Positions 16,180 to 24,941 of a stretch of DNA of 64,000 bases are shown in pieces (the stretch's first letter is position 1; every line of letters begins with the position of its first letter). This DNA is from Thioclava pacifica DSM 10166 (GTDB taxonomy: Bacteria; Pseudomonadota; Alphaproteobacteria; Rhodobacterales; Rhodobacteraceae). Location: positions 434,001 to 498,000 of the forward strand of contig NZ_AUND01000023.1 of assembly GCF_000714535.1 (NCBI RefSeq), in the 5' to 3' direction. The position numbers and the translations under genes are program-made. Below the pieces are notes generated by a model. It searched no databases, was not told the DNA's origin, and worked only from the letters and a program-made list of their open reading frames with translations.

Positions 16180-17082
16180 CTATTGTCCTGCCATTTCCAC
16201 GATCACCGCGCCCACGGCGATCAATCCCATCAATGCTGTGCGCCGCGGCCCGACCTTCTCGCCCAGAACGAGCCAGGCGATGAGCGCGGCAAAGACCGTC
16301 GAGGTCTCGCGCAGCACCGCCGCCTCGCCGACCTTGTCGAGCCGGGTCGCTAGCATGATCGCTCCGAAGGAGAAATAGGCGACGATCGCGCCAATAACAC
16401 CCCTTTTCATCAAGGGCACGATTTCCGAGCTGGGCAGCTTCGTCCAGCGTCGCGCTGTGATGATCGGCATGAACCAGCCATCGATGAAGAAGAACCACGC
16501 AAGGAAGGTGAAAGGATCGGCGGTCGCGCGGATCCCGTAGGCGTCATAGGTGGTATAGAGAGCGACGAACGCCCCGGTCGCCACAGCCAGCATCAACGCG
16601 GGCACCATCGTCTCACGATCGACGGTGATGGTGCGCAGGTTGTAAAGCGCAAGACCGTAGATCCCCGAGAGCAGCACCGCGACGCCCGCCCATTGCCCCA
16701 GCGTGAAATGCTCGCCGAAGATGATCCCGGCACCGATCACCGCGAACAGGGGACCGGTGCCGCGCACCACCGGGTAGACCACGGTATAGGCGCCGCGCGA
16801 ATAGCTCATCGCCTGCAGCAGCTTGTAGCCGACATGGATGAAGAACACGCCAACGAAGATCGGCCACATGAAGGGCTCGGGCCAGGGCACAACGAACAGC
16901 GCGAAGGGCGCCGCGATAATGCCATAGCTCGCATCGATCGCCGCCCGGCTGAGCCAGGGATCGTGCCGGCCTTTCTGCAACGCGCCGAAGAGCGCATGCA
17001 GGAAGGCTGCGAGCAGCGCGAGGCTGAGGGCGAGATGTTTGCCGGTCTCGGTCCCGGCAACGGAGATGATCCAGTCGCTCAA
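16180..17082 (-). CDS. DMT-superfamily (EamA) transporter, TTG start
   Basis: A 300-residue membrane protein with ten predicted helices in two EamA repeats (about 20-140 and 160-295), e.g. LALLAAFLHALFGALQKG and VVRGTGPLFAVIGAGIIFGE. EamA proteins export small metabolites such as amino acids; the substrate here is unknown. The first in-frame ATG is far inside the protein. The TTG at 17082 is chosen because AGAAGGA lies 9 nt upstream and the resulting N-terminus (SDWIISVAGTETGK) looks like the conserved family start; a TTG at 17112 is the alternative. yciB follows after 5 nt. Confidence 0.82.
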   Translation of the reverse strand: MSDWIISVAGTETGKHLALSLALLAAFLHALFGALQKGRHDPWLSRAAIDASYGIIAAPFALFVVPWPEPFMWPIFVGVFFIHVGYKLLQAMSYSRGAYTVVYPVVRGTGPLFAVIGAGIIFGEHFTLGQWAGVAVLLSGIYGLALYNLRTITVDRETMVPALMLAVATGAFVALYTTYDAYGIRATADPFTFLAWFFFIDGWFMPIITARRWTKLPSSEIVPLMKRGVIGAIVAYFSFGAIMLATRLDKVGEAAVLRETSTVFAALIAWLVLGEKVGPRRTALMGLIAVGAVIVEMAGQ

Positions 17083-17123
17083 TGCGGAATCCTTCTGGAG
17101 TGGGTCCTTCAAGGGCGGGATCA

Positions 17124-17258
17124 GGGGGCGCTGCCCCCTCTGGCCTCACGGCCATTCACCCCCGGGATATTTGGAGCAGTTGGAAACCAAGACCACGTCT
17201 TTTTTCAACTGTCCGAAATATCCCGGGGGAGCGTGCCGGCGCGGGGGTGGCGCCCCCC
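17124..17258. repeat. intergenic palindromic repeat, family A (copy 3, full palindrome)
   Basis: Full element: GGGGGCGCTGCCCCC, then CACCCCCGGGATATTTGGAGCAGTTG, a spacer, then the inverse CAACTGTCCGAAATATCCCGGGGG and finally GGGGGTGGCGCCCCC. The inner arms (ATATTT..CAGTTG) differ from copies 4 and 5 (GATATTT..ATCAAGAAGAA), so the family has two subtypes. It separates two same-strand genes, the acyl-CoA synthetase and the DMT transporter. Confidence 0.88.
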
Positions 17259-18887
17259 TTACTGGTCGAGGAGCTTGGCCACCGCACGCAGCTCGAATTT
17301 CTGGATCTTGCCGGTGGATGTCTTGGGAAGCTCGGCGAAGACCACGCGTTTCGGGGTCTTGAAGCCTGCGAGCCGTTCGCGGCAGAACTTGATGATCTCG
17401 TCTTCGCTGGCTTCCGCACCTTCTTTCAGTTCGACGAAGGCGCAGGGCACCTCGCCCCATTTCTCGTCCGGTTTGGCGACCACGGAGGCCAGCGAGACCG
17501 CCGGGTGGGCCGCGATCACGCCCTCGACCTCGACCGAGGAGACGTTCTCGCCGCCCGAGATGATGATGTCCTTCGCGCGATCGGTGATCTTGATGTAGCC
17601 GTCGGGATGCATGAAGGCGATGTCGCCGGAATGGAACACGCCGCCCTCGAAGGCTTCCTGCGTGGCTTGCGGGTTCTTGTAATAGCCCTTCATCACCATG
17701 TTGCCGCGGAACACGATCTCACCGAGATGCTGGGCGTCGCGGGCGACCTCATGGCCCTGATCATGCACGGTGACCTGTTCGAGCATTGGCATCGAGACCC
17801 CGGTGCGCGCCTTGAGATCGGCGCGTTCCTCGCCGGTGGTGCTTTCCCAGGAGGGCTTCCAGGTGCATTCGACGGCCGGGCCGTAGGTCTCGGTCAGCCC
17901 GTAGACCTGCGTGACGTTGAAGCCCAGAGGTTCGATCGCGGCGAGCGTCGAGGCGGGCGGCGGTGCGCCGGCGGTGAAGACCTCGACGATATGATCGAAG
18001 GGGCGGCGGTGCTCCTCTTTCGCGTTGATGATCGTGTTGAGCACGATCGGGGCGCCGCCGAAATGCGTGACCCCATGATCGGCGATCGCGTCATAGATCG
18101 CCTTCGCGGTCACATCGCGGCAGCACACGACCGTGCCGCCCATCATCGGGATCATCCAGCCATGCGTCCACGAGTTGCAATGGAAGAGCGGCACGATGGT
18201 CAGCAGCACCGGGTAAAGCTGCATCCGCCACGAGATCGCATTGGCCTGCGTCGACAGATAGGCCCCGCGGTGGTGATAGACGACGCCCTTCGGTCGCCCC
18301 GTGGTCCCGGAGGTGTAGTTGAGCGCGATGCTTTCCCATTCGTCTTCGGGCATGATCCAGGAAAACATCGGATCGCCCTCGGCCACGAGCTCTTCATATT
18401 CGAGATAATGCCCGGTGGGGTCGAACCCGTGCTGGGGATCGGCCACCTCGACGATCTGCGGGGCAGGCCCCTTCATCTTTTTCACCGCCTCTTCGGCGAG
18501 TGGCAGGAAGGCGGTATCGCACAGCACGATCTTCGCGCCGCCATGCGCGAAGATATAGGCGATGGTGTCGACATCGAGACGGGTGTTGATCGCGTTGAGG
18601 ATCGCGCCACAGGCGGGCACACCGAAATGCGCCTCCATCTGGGGCTGGGTGTTGGGAAGGATGGTGGCGACAACGTCGCCCGGGTTGACGCCCCGCGCCT
18701 TGAGGGCAGAGGCGAGCTGGCTGACGCGGGCGTGGTAGTCGAGATAGCTCAGCTGCGTTTTGCCATAGACCAGTGCCGTGCGCTCGGGAAAGACCTCCAG
18801 CGCGCGGTTGAGATGCGACAGCGGCGTGAGCGGCACGAAATTCGCCGCGCATTTCTCCAGACCCGTTTCGTCGGCAAGCCAGCCCAT
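17259..18887 (-). CDS. AMP-forming acyl-CoA synthetase (DmdB-like)
   Basis: A 542-residue adenylate-forming ligase that activates a carboxylic acid to its CoA thioester via an acyl-AMP. Motifs: YTSGTTGRPKGV (P-loop, about 180-191), YGLTETYGP (A5 region), HSGDIAFMHPDGYIKITDRAKD (A7-A8) and PKTSTGKIQK with the catalytic Lys near the C-terminus. The sequence style matches medium/long-chain fatty-acid or 3-methylmercaptopropionate (DmdB) ligases of Rhodobacterales, but the substrate is not fixed by sequence. The ATG at 18887 is preceded by GGAGGTTTTC. It is divergent from the sulfotransferase gene, with two perfect palindromes between them. Confidence 0.9.
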   Translation of the reverse strand: MGWLADETGLEKCAANFVPLTPLSHLNRALEVFPERTALVYGKTQLSYLDYHARVSQLASALKARGVNPGDVVATILPNTQPQMEAHFGVPACGAILNAINTRLDVDTIAYIFAHGGAKIVLCDTAFLPLAEEAVKKMKGPAPQIVEVADPQHGFDPTGHYLEYEELVAEGDPMFSWIMPEDEWESIALNYTSGTTGRPKGVVYHHRGAYLSTQANAISWRMQLYPVLLTIVPLFHCNSWTHGWMIPMMGGTVVCCRDVTAKAIYDAIADHGVTHFGGAPIVLNTIINAKEEHRRPFDHIVEVFTAGAPPPASTLAAIEPLGFNVTQVYGLTETYGPAVECTWKPSWESTTGEERADLKARTGVSMPMLEQVTVHDQGHEVARDAQHLGEIVFRGNMVMKGYYKNPQATQEAFEGGVFHSGDIAFMHPDGYIKITDRAKDIIISGGENVSSVEVEGVIAAHPAVSLASVVAKPDEKWGEVPCAFVELKEGAEASEDEIIKFCRERLAGFKTPKRVVFAELPKTSTGKIQKFELRAVAKLLDQ

Positions 18888-18910
18888 GAAAACCTCCTCC
18901 GTCTCAATTC

Positions 18911-18962
18911 GATGCGCATCTTCGGGGCATGCGCGGGGAAAGGGAAGAGGGATTGCGCAATC
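18911..18962. promoter_or_regulatory. two perfect palindromes between acyl-CoA synthetase and sulfotransferase genes
   Basis: GATGCGCATC (18911-18920) and GATTGCGCAATC (18951-18962) are each fully self-complementary and lie 30 nt apart in the ~100-nt divergent promoter region. Two even-length palindromes of similar design (GAT..GCGC..ATC) suggest a dimeric regulator's operators. The assignment is inference. Confidence 0.4.
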
Positions 18963-18987
18963 TTTCGCGACGGCTAGTCTCGCGCGC

Positions 18988-19644
18988 ATGATCCTTTCGC
19001 GCGGTCGCCGCTTCATCTTCGTCCATATCCCGAAAACCGGCGGCACGGCATTGGCTCTGGCGCTCGAGGCGCGGGCGATGGCCGAGGATATCCTCGTGGG
19101 CGATACGCCGAAGGCACGCCGGCGCAAGCGGCGGCTCGAGGGGATCGAAACGGCGGGGCGGCTGTGGAAACATTCGACGCTGGCCGACGGGCTGGGGCTC
19201 TATACCGAGCAGGAGGCGCGGGAGTTCTTCACCTTCACCCTTGTGCGCAACCCCTGGGACCGGGTGGTGAGCTATTACCATTGGCTGCGCGAGCAGAGCT
19301 TTGATCACCCGGCGGTTGGGCTGGCCAAGGCGCATGGATTTTCGGCTTTCCTGCACCATCCCATGACGCAGGCTGCACTCGTTAACTCGCCTTATACGAG
19401 TTATGTGACTCTCCCCGAGGGAGAGGAGCGCTGCGATCTGTTCATCCGATTGGAGAATCAGGTCGAGGACGCCGCCCATTTGGAGACACATTTGGGCTTT
19501 TCGGTCGCGCCCTTTGCGCGTTGCAACGTCTCCGAGCGCGATCGCGACTGGCGGAAATACTACTCCGATGCCGATGCGGAGCTGATTTTACGCCTCTGCG
19601 CAGGCGATATCGCGCGTTTCGGCTATCGATTCTCGCTTTCCTGA
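18988..19644 (+). CDS. sulfotransferase family 2-type protein
   Basis: A 218-residue cytoplasmic protein with the two PAPS-binding elements of sulfotransferases: HIPKTGGTALALALE near residues 12-26 (5'-phosphosulfate loop; the PKTGG form is typical of the Gal-3/HNK-like family 2) and FTLVRNPWDRVVSYYHW around residue 90 (3'-phosphate loop, Arg/Ser). It probably moves sulfate from PAPS to a hydroxyl on a glycan or lipid; the acceptor is unknown. The start at 18988 is the ATG directly before the conserved N-terminus, with a weak SD. It is divergent from the acyl-CoA synthetase, and the Hint-domain gene follows after 183 nt. Confidence 0.85.
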   Translation: MILSRGRRFIFVHIPKTGGTALALALEARAMAEDILVGDTPKARRRKRRLEGIETAGRLWKHSTLADGLGLYTEQEAREFFTFTLVRNPWDRVVSYYHWLREQSFDHPAVGLAKAHGFSAFLHHPMTQAALVNSPYTSYVTLPEGEERCDLFIRLENQVEDAAHLETHLGFSVAPFARCNVSERDRDWRKYYSDADAELILRLCAGDIARFGYRFSLS

Positions 19645-19827
19645 AGGTTTTTCGCGAATTGCGACGGACTCACGGACCAATCACAGTCTCGTGAGGTCGA
19701 TTACTGTCTAAAAGTTAGCTTTGCCACGTTTCTGCCTTTTTTTGGCCCCGGAAATTGCGCGGGAATCATTTCGAGTAGGGATTACGGGAAAACGTGGCCC
19801 AGCAGGCCTTTCAGAAGGAAGACGCTC

Positions 19828-20499
19828 ATGTTCCGTAAAACCGCCAAGGCTTTGGAAGCGAAAATCGCCCATGGGTTGCGCGCGGCGGAGGCCTTTGGTG
19901 CGGAGAGCCCTGAGATCGGCCTCGCCGAGGGGATCGTCGCGGGAACACGGATCGCGACCCATATGGGCTGGCGTCCGGTCGAGGCGATCGCGGTGGGCGA
20001 CGAGGTGATGACCTTTGATCACGGCATGCGCCCGGTCGCGGGAGTGAAGCGGTCGCAGCTCTGGATCGGTGGCGGCTCTTGCCCGGTGCATCTCCAGCCG
20101 CTCGCGGTTCCGGTGGGGGCGCTTGGCAACAAGACCGCGATGCTGCTGCTGCCCGAACAGAGCGTGCTGGTCGAAAGCGACATGGCCGAAGCGGTCTATG
20201 GCGACCCCTTCGCGCTGATCCCGGCCGCGGCGCTCGTAGGCTATCGCGGCATCGACCGCATCACGCCGCACCAGCGCGTCGAGGTCGTGGTGCTGGAATT
20301 CGAAGAGGACGAGGTGATCTACGCCAACGGTTCGGGCCTGATCCATTGCGCCTCCGTTCATGCAGACGGGATTGCCGCTCTCTTCGACGAGGAGATGCCG
20401 AGCTATGAGGCGCTGCCGCTCGAGATGGCGCGTTCGATCGTGTCGGGACTGATCGACGAGGAGGAGACCGCGCACGCTTACGCCTACGCGGCGGAGTGA
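19828..20499 (+). CDS. Hint-domain protein lacking the usual N-terminal Cys
   Basis: A 223-residue protein whose residues ~32-165 look like the Hint fold (hedgehog/intein) common in Rhodobacterales: AGTRIATHMGWRPVEAIAVGDEVMTFDHGMRPVAGVKR, then HLQPLAVPVGALGNKTAMLLLPEQSVLVES and a final VIYANGSGLIHCASV. In splicing or cleaving Hint domains a Cys precedes the GT motif (CFTxGT); here the position reads GIVAGT, so self-processing chemistry is not expected. The ~30-residue N-terminus is helical and the C-terminus acidic. No signal peptide is seen. SD GAAGGAAG is good. It has a 183-nt upstream gap and its own terminator. The role is unknown. Confidence 0.75.
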   Translation: MFRKTAKALEAKIAHGLRAAEAFGAESPEIGLAEGIVAGTRIATHMGWRPVEAIAVGDEVMTFDHGMRPVAGVKRSQLWIGGGSCPVHLQPLAVPVGALGNKTAMLLLPEQSVLVESDMAEAVYGDPFALIPAAALVGYRGIDRITPHQRVEVVVLEFEEDEVIYANGSGLIHCASVHADGIAALFDEEMPSYEALPLEMARSIVSGLIDEEETAHAYAYAAE

Positions 20500-20543
20500 T
20501 CGGGCGAGACGCAGGAGCCCAACAGGCCGAGCAGAGAGACAGG

Positions 20544-20574
20544 ACGCCGTGACCTTCGGGGCGCGGCGTTTCTC
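20544..20574 (+). terminator. probable terminator of the Hint-domain gene
   Basis: ACGCCGTG-A-CC, a TTCG tetraloop, GG-G-CGCGGCGT: an 8-bp stem plus inner CC/GG, followed by TTTCTCATTT. It lies 45 nt after the stop codon, between convergent genes. The T-run is short, so this is moderate evidence. Confidence 0.6.
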
Positions 20575-20707
20575 ATTTGCGGCAAGAACCTGGCATGCGA
20601 TCCACCGCTGAAACCGAAAACGCCGGAGCCTTGCGACCCCGGCGCCTCGAATAGGCCCGCGCGGCGGTAGGGAACCGTCGCCCCGCGCGAGCCGCCATCT
20701 TCCGCGA

Positions 20708-22897
20708 TCAGGCGGCTTTCGCAGCCTGACCCTCGCCGTAGCGGCCGTAGAAGGTCTCACCCTTGGCTGCGATGTCGCGCAGCAGGGCCGGGGCCTCGAA
20801 GCGCGGCCCGTATTGGGCGGTGAGCGCCTCGCAGATTTCCACGGCCTTGCCAGCGCCGATGATGTCGAGCCAGGAGAACGGGCCGCCCGACCACGGCGCA
20901 AAGCCCCAGCCGAGGATCGCGCCGACATCGCCTTCGCGGATGTCTTCCAGAACGCCCTGCTCAAACGCGCGCACGGCTTCCAGCACCTGCGCCATCAGCA
21001 GGCGATGCTGGACGTGATGCACATCGGGCTGCTCGTCGGCGCGCGGGTATTGCGCGTCGAGACCGTCCCAGAGACCCTGACGTTTGCCCTTCTCGTCATA
21101 GTCGTAGAAGCCCGCGTTGGACTTGCGGCCCATCCGACCCTCATCGGCCATCCAGAACAGCACGTCATCGACCGCGCCATCCGGGTAGGCATCGCCCATC
21201 GCGGCCTTGGTGGCCTTGGCGATCTTCACCCCGAGGTCGATCGAGGTCTCATCGACCAGTTGCAGCGGCCCCAGCGGCATGCCCACCATCGTCGCGGCAT
21301 GTTCCACCAGCGTTGGGTTCACCCCCTCAGACACCATGCGGATGCCCTCGTTGATGTAAGGGATGATGCAGCGGTTGGCGTAGAAGAAGCGCGCATCGTT
21401 CACGACGATCGGCGTCTTGCGGATCTGGCGTACGAAATCGAGCGCCTTCGCCACGGCTGTCGGGCCGGTCTGCGCGCCCTTGATGATCTCCACCAGCATC
21501 ATCTTGTCGACGGGCGAGAAGAAGTGGATGCCGATGAACTGCTCGGGACGCGCGCTGGCCTTGGCCAGTTCGGTGATCGGCAGGGTCGAGGTGTTGGTCG
21601 CGAAGATCGCGTCAGCCGGGATCACGGCCTCGGCCTTCTTGGTGACCTCGGCCTTGACGCCGACATCCTCGAACACCGCCTCCACGATCAGGTCGCAGCC
21701 TTCCAGCGCGGCGTAATCGGTGGTCGCGTTGATCAGGCCCAGCACCTTCGCCTTGCCTTCCTCGGTGACCTTCTTGCGCGAGATCCCCTTGTCGAGGATG
21801 CCCTCGGAATAGGACTTCCCGCGATCGGCGGCTTCCTGGCTGTTGTCGATCAGCACGACCTCGATGCCAGCCTTGGCCGAGACATAGGCGATACCCGCGC
21901 CCATCATGCCAGCGCCGAGGATACCGACCTTCTTCACCCTCTGATCGGGCACGTCGGGGCGGTTCGCGCCTTTCTCCAGCGCGCCCTTGTTGATGAAGAG
22001 CGACCGGATCATCGCGGTCGAGGACGGGTTCATCAGAACGTTGGTGAACCAGCGCGCCTCGATTTTCAGCGCCTGATCGAAGGGCACGAGCGCGCCTTCA
22101 TAGACCGCCGACAGCAGCGCCTTGGCCGCCGGATAGACGCCCGCGGTCTTGCCATGCACCATCGCGGAAGCGCCGACGAAGGTCATGAAGCCCGCCGGGT
22201 GATAGGGTGCGCCGCCGGGCATCTTGTAGCCCTTGGCATCCCACGGCTTCACCAGATCGGCGTCCTTGGCGGCCAAAACCCATTCTTTCGCGGCCGCGAG
22301 CGGATCTTCGACGACCTCGTCGATCAGGCCCGCGGCTTTCGCCTTCTTCGGGTCCGAGAGCTTTCCTTCGAGCAGGAAGGGCGCCGCGACCATCGCACCG
22401 AGCTTGCGCGCGAGGCGCGTCGTGCCACCGCCGCCGGGGAAGATGCCGACCATGATCTCGGGCAGGCCGATCTTCGCCTTCGGATTGTCGGCGGCAAAGA
22501 TGCGGTGCGTGGACAGCGGTAGTTCCAGACCAATGCCAAGCGCGGTGCCCGGGATCGCGGTCGCGATCGGCTTGCCGCCCTTGTTTGTCTTCGGATCCAT
22601 GCCCGCGCGCTCGATCTTGCGCAGGACATGGTGCATCTGCATCACGCCATCGAAGATCGCCTGCGCGCCGCCCTTGCGCATCTCGGCGATGACGTTGAGG
22701 TCCATGCCGCCCGCGAAATCGGGCTTGCCCGAGGTGATGACTACGCCCTTCACGGCGTCATCGGCCAGCGCGGTGTCGATGAAGCTGTCGAGAAGCGCGA
22801 AGCCCTCCATGCTCATAACGTTCATCGACTTCTCGGGCACGTCCCAAGTGATGACGGCAACGCCGTCGCTGCCAAGTTCGTATTTGAAATCAGCCAT
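20708..22897 (-). CDS. fadJ: multifunctional enoyl-CoA hydratase / 3-hydroxyacyl-CoA dehydrogenase
   Basis: A 729-residue two-part beta-oxidation enzyme. The N-terminal crotonase domain (about 1-190) has the PKAKIGLPEIMVGIFPGGGGTTRL oxyanion/catalytic Glu region. The middle NAD-binding domain (from about 315) has VGILGAGMMGAGIAYV, and IGIHFFSPVDKMMLVEII leads to the C-terminal dehydrogenase domains. It hydrates trans-2-enoyl-CoA and oxidises the L-3-hydroxyacyl-CoA. FadB and FadJ cannot be separated with certainty by eye; 729 residues fits either. The ATG at 22897 has a GAGGGAGGAAC SD. It follows fadA by 11 nt in a GST-fadA-fadJ operon. Confidence 0.93.
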   Translation of the reverse strand: MADFKYELGSDGVAVITWDVPEKSMNVMSMEGFALLDSFIDTALADDAVKGVVITSGKPDFAGGMDLNVIAEMRKGGAQAIFDGVMQMHHVLRKIERAGMDPKTNKGGKPIATAIPGTALGIGLELPLSTHRIFAADNPKAKIGLPEIMVGIFPGGGGTTRLARKLGAMVAAPFLLEGKLSDPKKAKAAGLIDEVVEDPLAAAKEWVLAAKDADLVKPWDAKGYKMPGGAPYHPAGFMTFVGASAMVHGKTAGVYPAAKALLSAVYEGALVPFDQALKIEARWFTNVLMNPSSTAMIRSLFINKGALEKGANRPDVPDQRVKKVGILGAGMMGAGIAYVSAKAGIEVVLIDNSQEAADRGKSYSEGILDKGISRKKVTEEGKAKVLGLINATTDYAALEGCDLIVEAVFEDVGVKAEVTKKAEAVIPADAIFATNTSTLPITELAKASARPEQFIGIHFFSPVDKMMLVEIIKGAQTGPTAVAKALDFVRQIRKTPIVVNDARFFYANRCIIPYINEGIRMVSEGVNPTLVEHAATMVGMPLGPLQLVDETSIDLGVKIAKATKAAMGDAYPDGAVDDVLFWMADEGRMGRKSNAGFYDYDEKGKRQGLWDGLDAQYPRADEQPDVHHVQHRLLMAQVLEAVRAFEQGVLEDIREGDVGAILGWGFAPWSGGPFSWLDIIGAGKAVEICEALTAQYGPRFEAPALLRDIAAKGETFYGRYGEGQAAKAA

Positions 22898-22908
22898 TTG
22901 TTCCTCCC

Positions 22909-24120
22909 TCACACGCGCTCGATGATGGTCGCGGCGCCCATGCCGGACGCGACGCAAAGCGTGGCCAGACCGGTCGACAGGTCGCGGCGCTCCAGCTCAT
23001 CCAGAAGCGTGCCGATGATGATCGCGCCGGTGGCGCCGAGCGGGTGGCCAAGCGCGATCGCGCCGCCATTGACGTTGACCTTGTCGGCATCGACCTGGAA
23101 GGCCTGCATGAAGCGCAGCACGACAGCCGCAAACGCCTCGTTCACCTCGAAGAGGTCGATATCCGAGATCGACATGCCGCTATCGGCCAGGATCTTCTCG
23201 GTCACCGGAACCGGGCCGGTCAGCATGATCGTCGGATCGGTGCCGATCTTCGCGGTGGCGCGGATGCGCGCGCGCGGCTTGAGGCCGTGGGCCTCGCCGA
23301 ATTCCTTGTTGCCGATCAGGATCGCCGCAGCCCCGTCCACAATGCCCGACGAGTTGCCCGCGTGGTGGACGTGGTTGATATGATCGAGATGGGGGTATTT
23401 CAGCATCGCGACCTTGTCGAAGCCCGGCATCACCTCGCCCATGTCCTTGAACGAGGGCTTGAGCGCGCCGAGGCTGTCCATCGTCGTGCCCGGCCGCACG
23501 AATTCGTCGTGATCGAGGATCACGAGCCCGTTCTGGTCCTTCACCGGCACGATGGATTTGGCGAAACGGTTGTCCTTGATCGCCTCAGCCGCGCGGCGCT
23601 GCGATTCCACGCCGAGCGCGTCCACGTCTTCGCGGCTAAACCCGTATTCGGTGGCGATGATATCGGCCGAGATGCCCTGCGGGACGAAATAGGTCTTCAT
23701 CGCCAGCGTCGGATCCACGGCGATCGCCGCCCCGTCCGAGCCCATCGCGACGCGGCCCATCATCTCGACGCCGCCCGCGATATAGCCCATGCCCGCGCCG
23801 CCCTTGATCTGGTTCGCGGCGAGGTTCACGGCTTCCATGCCGCTCGCGCAGAAGCGGTTGATCGAGAGGCCCGGAATGCGCTCGTCGAGATCCGACAGCA
23901 GCACCGCCGAGCGCGCCAGACAGCCGCCCTGTTCCATCACCTGGGTCGCGTTGCCCCAGATCACGTCCTCGACCGCGTGACCTTCGAGGCCGTTGCGCTC
24001 CTTGACCGCGTTCAGCAGCCGCGCCGACAGCGCGACCGAGCTGACCTCGTGCAGCGAGCCATCCTTGCGGCCCTTGCCCCGCGGCGTGCGGGCTGCGTCA
24101 TAGATATAGGCTTCCGTCAT
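22909..24120 (-). CDS. fadA: acetyl-CoA C-acyltransferase (thiolase)
   Basis: A 403-residue thiolase that releases acetyl-CoA from 3-ketoacyl-CoA in the last step of beta-oxidation. The acyl-accepting Cys91 is in INRFCASGMEAV; GGAIALGHPLGATGA gives the catalytic His359, and CVASGMGAA gives the second Cys389. SD GAGGAGGAACT precedes the ATG. It sits between the GST (9 nt upstream) and fadJ (11 nt downstream) and forms the FadA-FadJ pair of a trifunctional complex. The sequence is of the broad acyl-CoA type rather than PhaA, inferred from the fadJ partner. Confidence 0.94.
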   Translation of the reverse strand: MTEAYIYDAARTPRGKGRKDGSLHEVSSVALSARLLNAVKERNGLEGHAVEDVIWGNATQVMEQGGCLARSAVLLSDLDERIPGLSINRFCASGMEAVNLAANQIKGGAGMGYIAGGVEMMGRVAMGSDGAAIAVDPTLAMKTYFVPQGISADIIATEYGFSREDVDALGVESQRRAAEAIKDNRFAKSIVPVKDQNGLVILDHDEFVRPGTTMDSLGALKPSFKDMGEVMPGFDKVAMLKYPHLDHINHVHHAGNSSGIVDGAAAILIGNKEFGEAHGLKPRARIRATAKIGTDPTIMLTGPVPVTEKILADSGMSISDIDLFEVNEAFAAVVLRFMQAFQVDADKVNVNGGAIALGHPLGATGAIIIGTLLDELERRDLSTGLATLCVASGMGAATIIERV

Positions 24121-24129
24121 AGTTCCTCC

Positions 24130-24756
24130 TCACGCCCGGTCGGAAGGGTTGCCGGGCATCAAATCATAGGGGTGTTTCCAACCGGGCAGGGCGGCGATGC
24201 CGTCCAGCCAGCGGTCGAGATTGGGGAAATCCTTGCGGTCGAACCCAAAGGGTTCGGGGTAGTAGAGGTAGCCGCAGCAGGCGAAATCGGCGAGGCTCGG
24301 GGCGTCACCCACAACCCAGTCGCGGCCCTCCATATGGCGCTCCAAAGTTTTCAGTGCTGTCAGCACGCGGCCCTTCAGCCAGCCGATCGCCTCCTGCGGG
24401 CGCTTCGCCTCGGGCAGGAAGTTCATCAGGAAGCGGAGCGAGCCCTGCTGGCCCGTGCCTTTCTGCGCGTCCCAGAACAGCCAGCGCATCATCTCCTGCC
24501 GGTCGTCCGCAAGGAACTTCCCGGTCTTCTCGGCCACATGAAGCTGGATCACGCAGGACTGCGACAGCGTCAGATCGCCCTCGGTGAACACCGGCGCCTC
24601 GGCCATCTCGTTGAGCGCCTGATATTCGGGGCTGCGCGCCTCGCCGTTGAAGAAATCGACATAGACGGGCTCCCAATCGTAGCCCGCAAGCTCCATCGTG
24701 AGCGCCGCCTTATAGGCATTGCCGGACTCGCCGAAGCAATAAAGCTTTGCCACCAT
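24130..24756 (-). CDS. glutathione S-transferase family protein, first gene of the fad operon
   Basis: A 208-residue GST-like protein: N-terminal thioredoxin fold starting MVAKLYCFGESGNAYKAALT (the Ser in ESGN is the likely glutathione-activating position), EAPVFTEGDLTLSQSCVI (cis-Pro and ESS-like region), then the all-helical C-terminal domain with LADFACCGYLYY. SD GGGAGGTCTGTGACG precedes the ATG at 24756. It is the promoter-proximal gene of a GST-fadA-fadJ operon (gaps 9 and 11 nt). The reason for a GST in a beta-oxidation operon is not known; it may remove reactive enoyl or aldehyde by-products (inference). Confidence 0.88.
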   Translation of the reverse strand: MVAKLYCFGESGNAYKAALTMELAGYDWEPVYVDFFNGEARSPEYQALNEMAEAPVFTEGDLTLSQSCVIQLHVAEKTGKFLADDRQEMMRWLFWDAQKGTGQQGSLRFLMNFLPEAKRPQEAIGWLKGRVLTALKTLERHMEGRDWVVGDAPSLADFACCGYLYYPEPFGFDRKDFPNLDRWLDGIAALPGWKHPYDLMPGNPSDRA

Positions 24757-24799
24757 CGTCACAGACCTCCCTGATCCTGGGCCCAATCTGGCCCCTAAG

Positions 24800-24861
24800 T
24801 GACGCGAACGTAAGCCCCTTGCGGGCTTCGCGCCGCAACGTCATTCGAACACGACGTTGCG
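24800..24861 (-). promoter_or_regulatory. candidate operator region of the GST-fadA-fadJ operon
   Basis: TGACGCGAACGTAA (24800-24813) matches 12 of 14 positions with the reverse complement of TTACGTGCACGTCA at 29228-29241 upstream of a MerR gene. Next come a 6-bp hairpin AAGCCC/GGGCTT (24812-24828) and a perfect 9-bp inverted repeat CGCAACGTC/GACGTTGCG (24834-24861, 10-nt spacer). The ACGT cores recur in both regions. A MerR-type operator is the best guess. Confidence 0.5.
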
Positions 24862-24941
24862 TTCAACGCGAGGGCAAGGCGCGCGTTCCGTCGCGGGAGG
24901 TGACGGCAGGGTGAACGGTGCGAAAGCCGGGTGGTGGCGGT

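Noticed and set aside
17082-18977. 631-codon plus-strand frame opposite the acyl-CoA synthetase
   Set aside because: Antisense shadow: Arg/Asp/His-rich, no domain, no SD, while the minus strand has the complete AMP-binding motifs.
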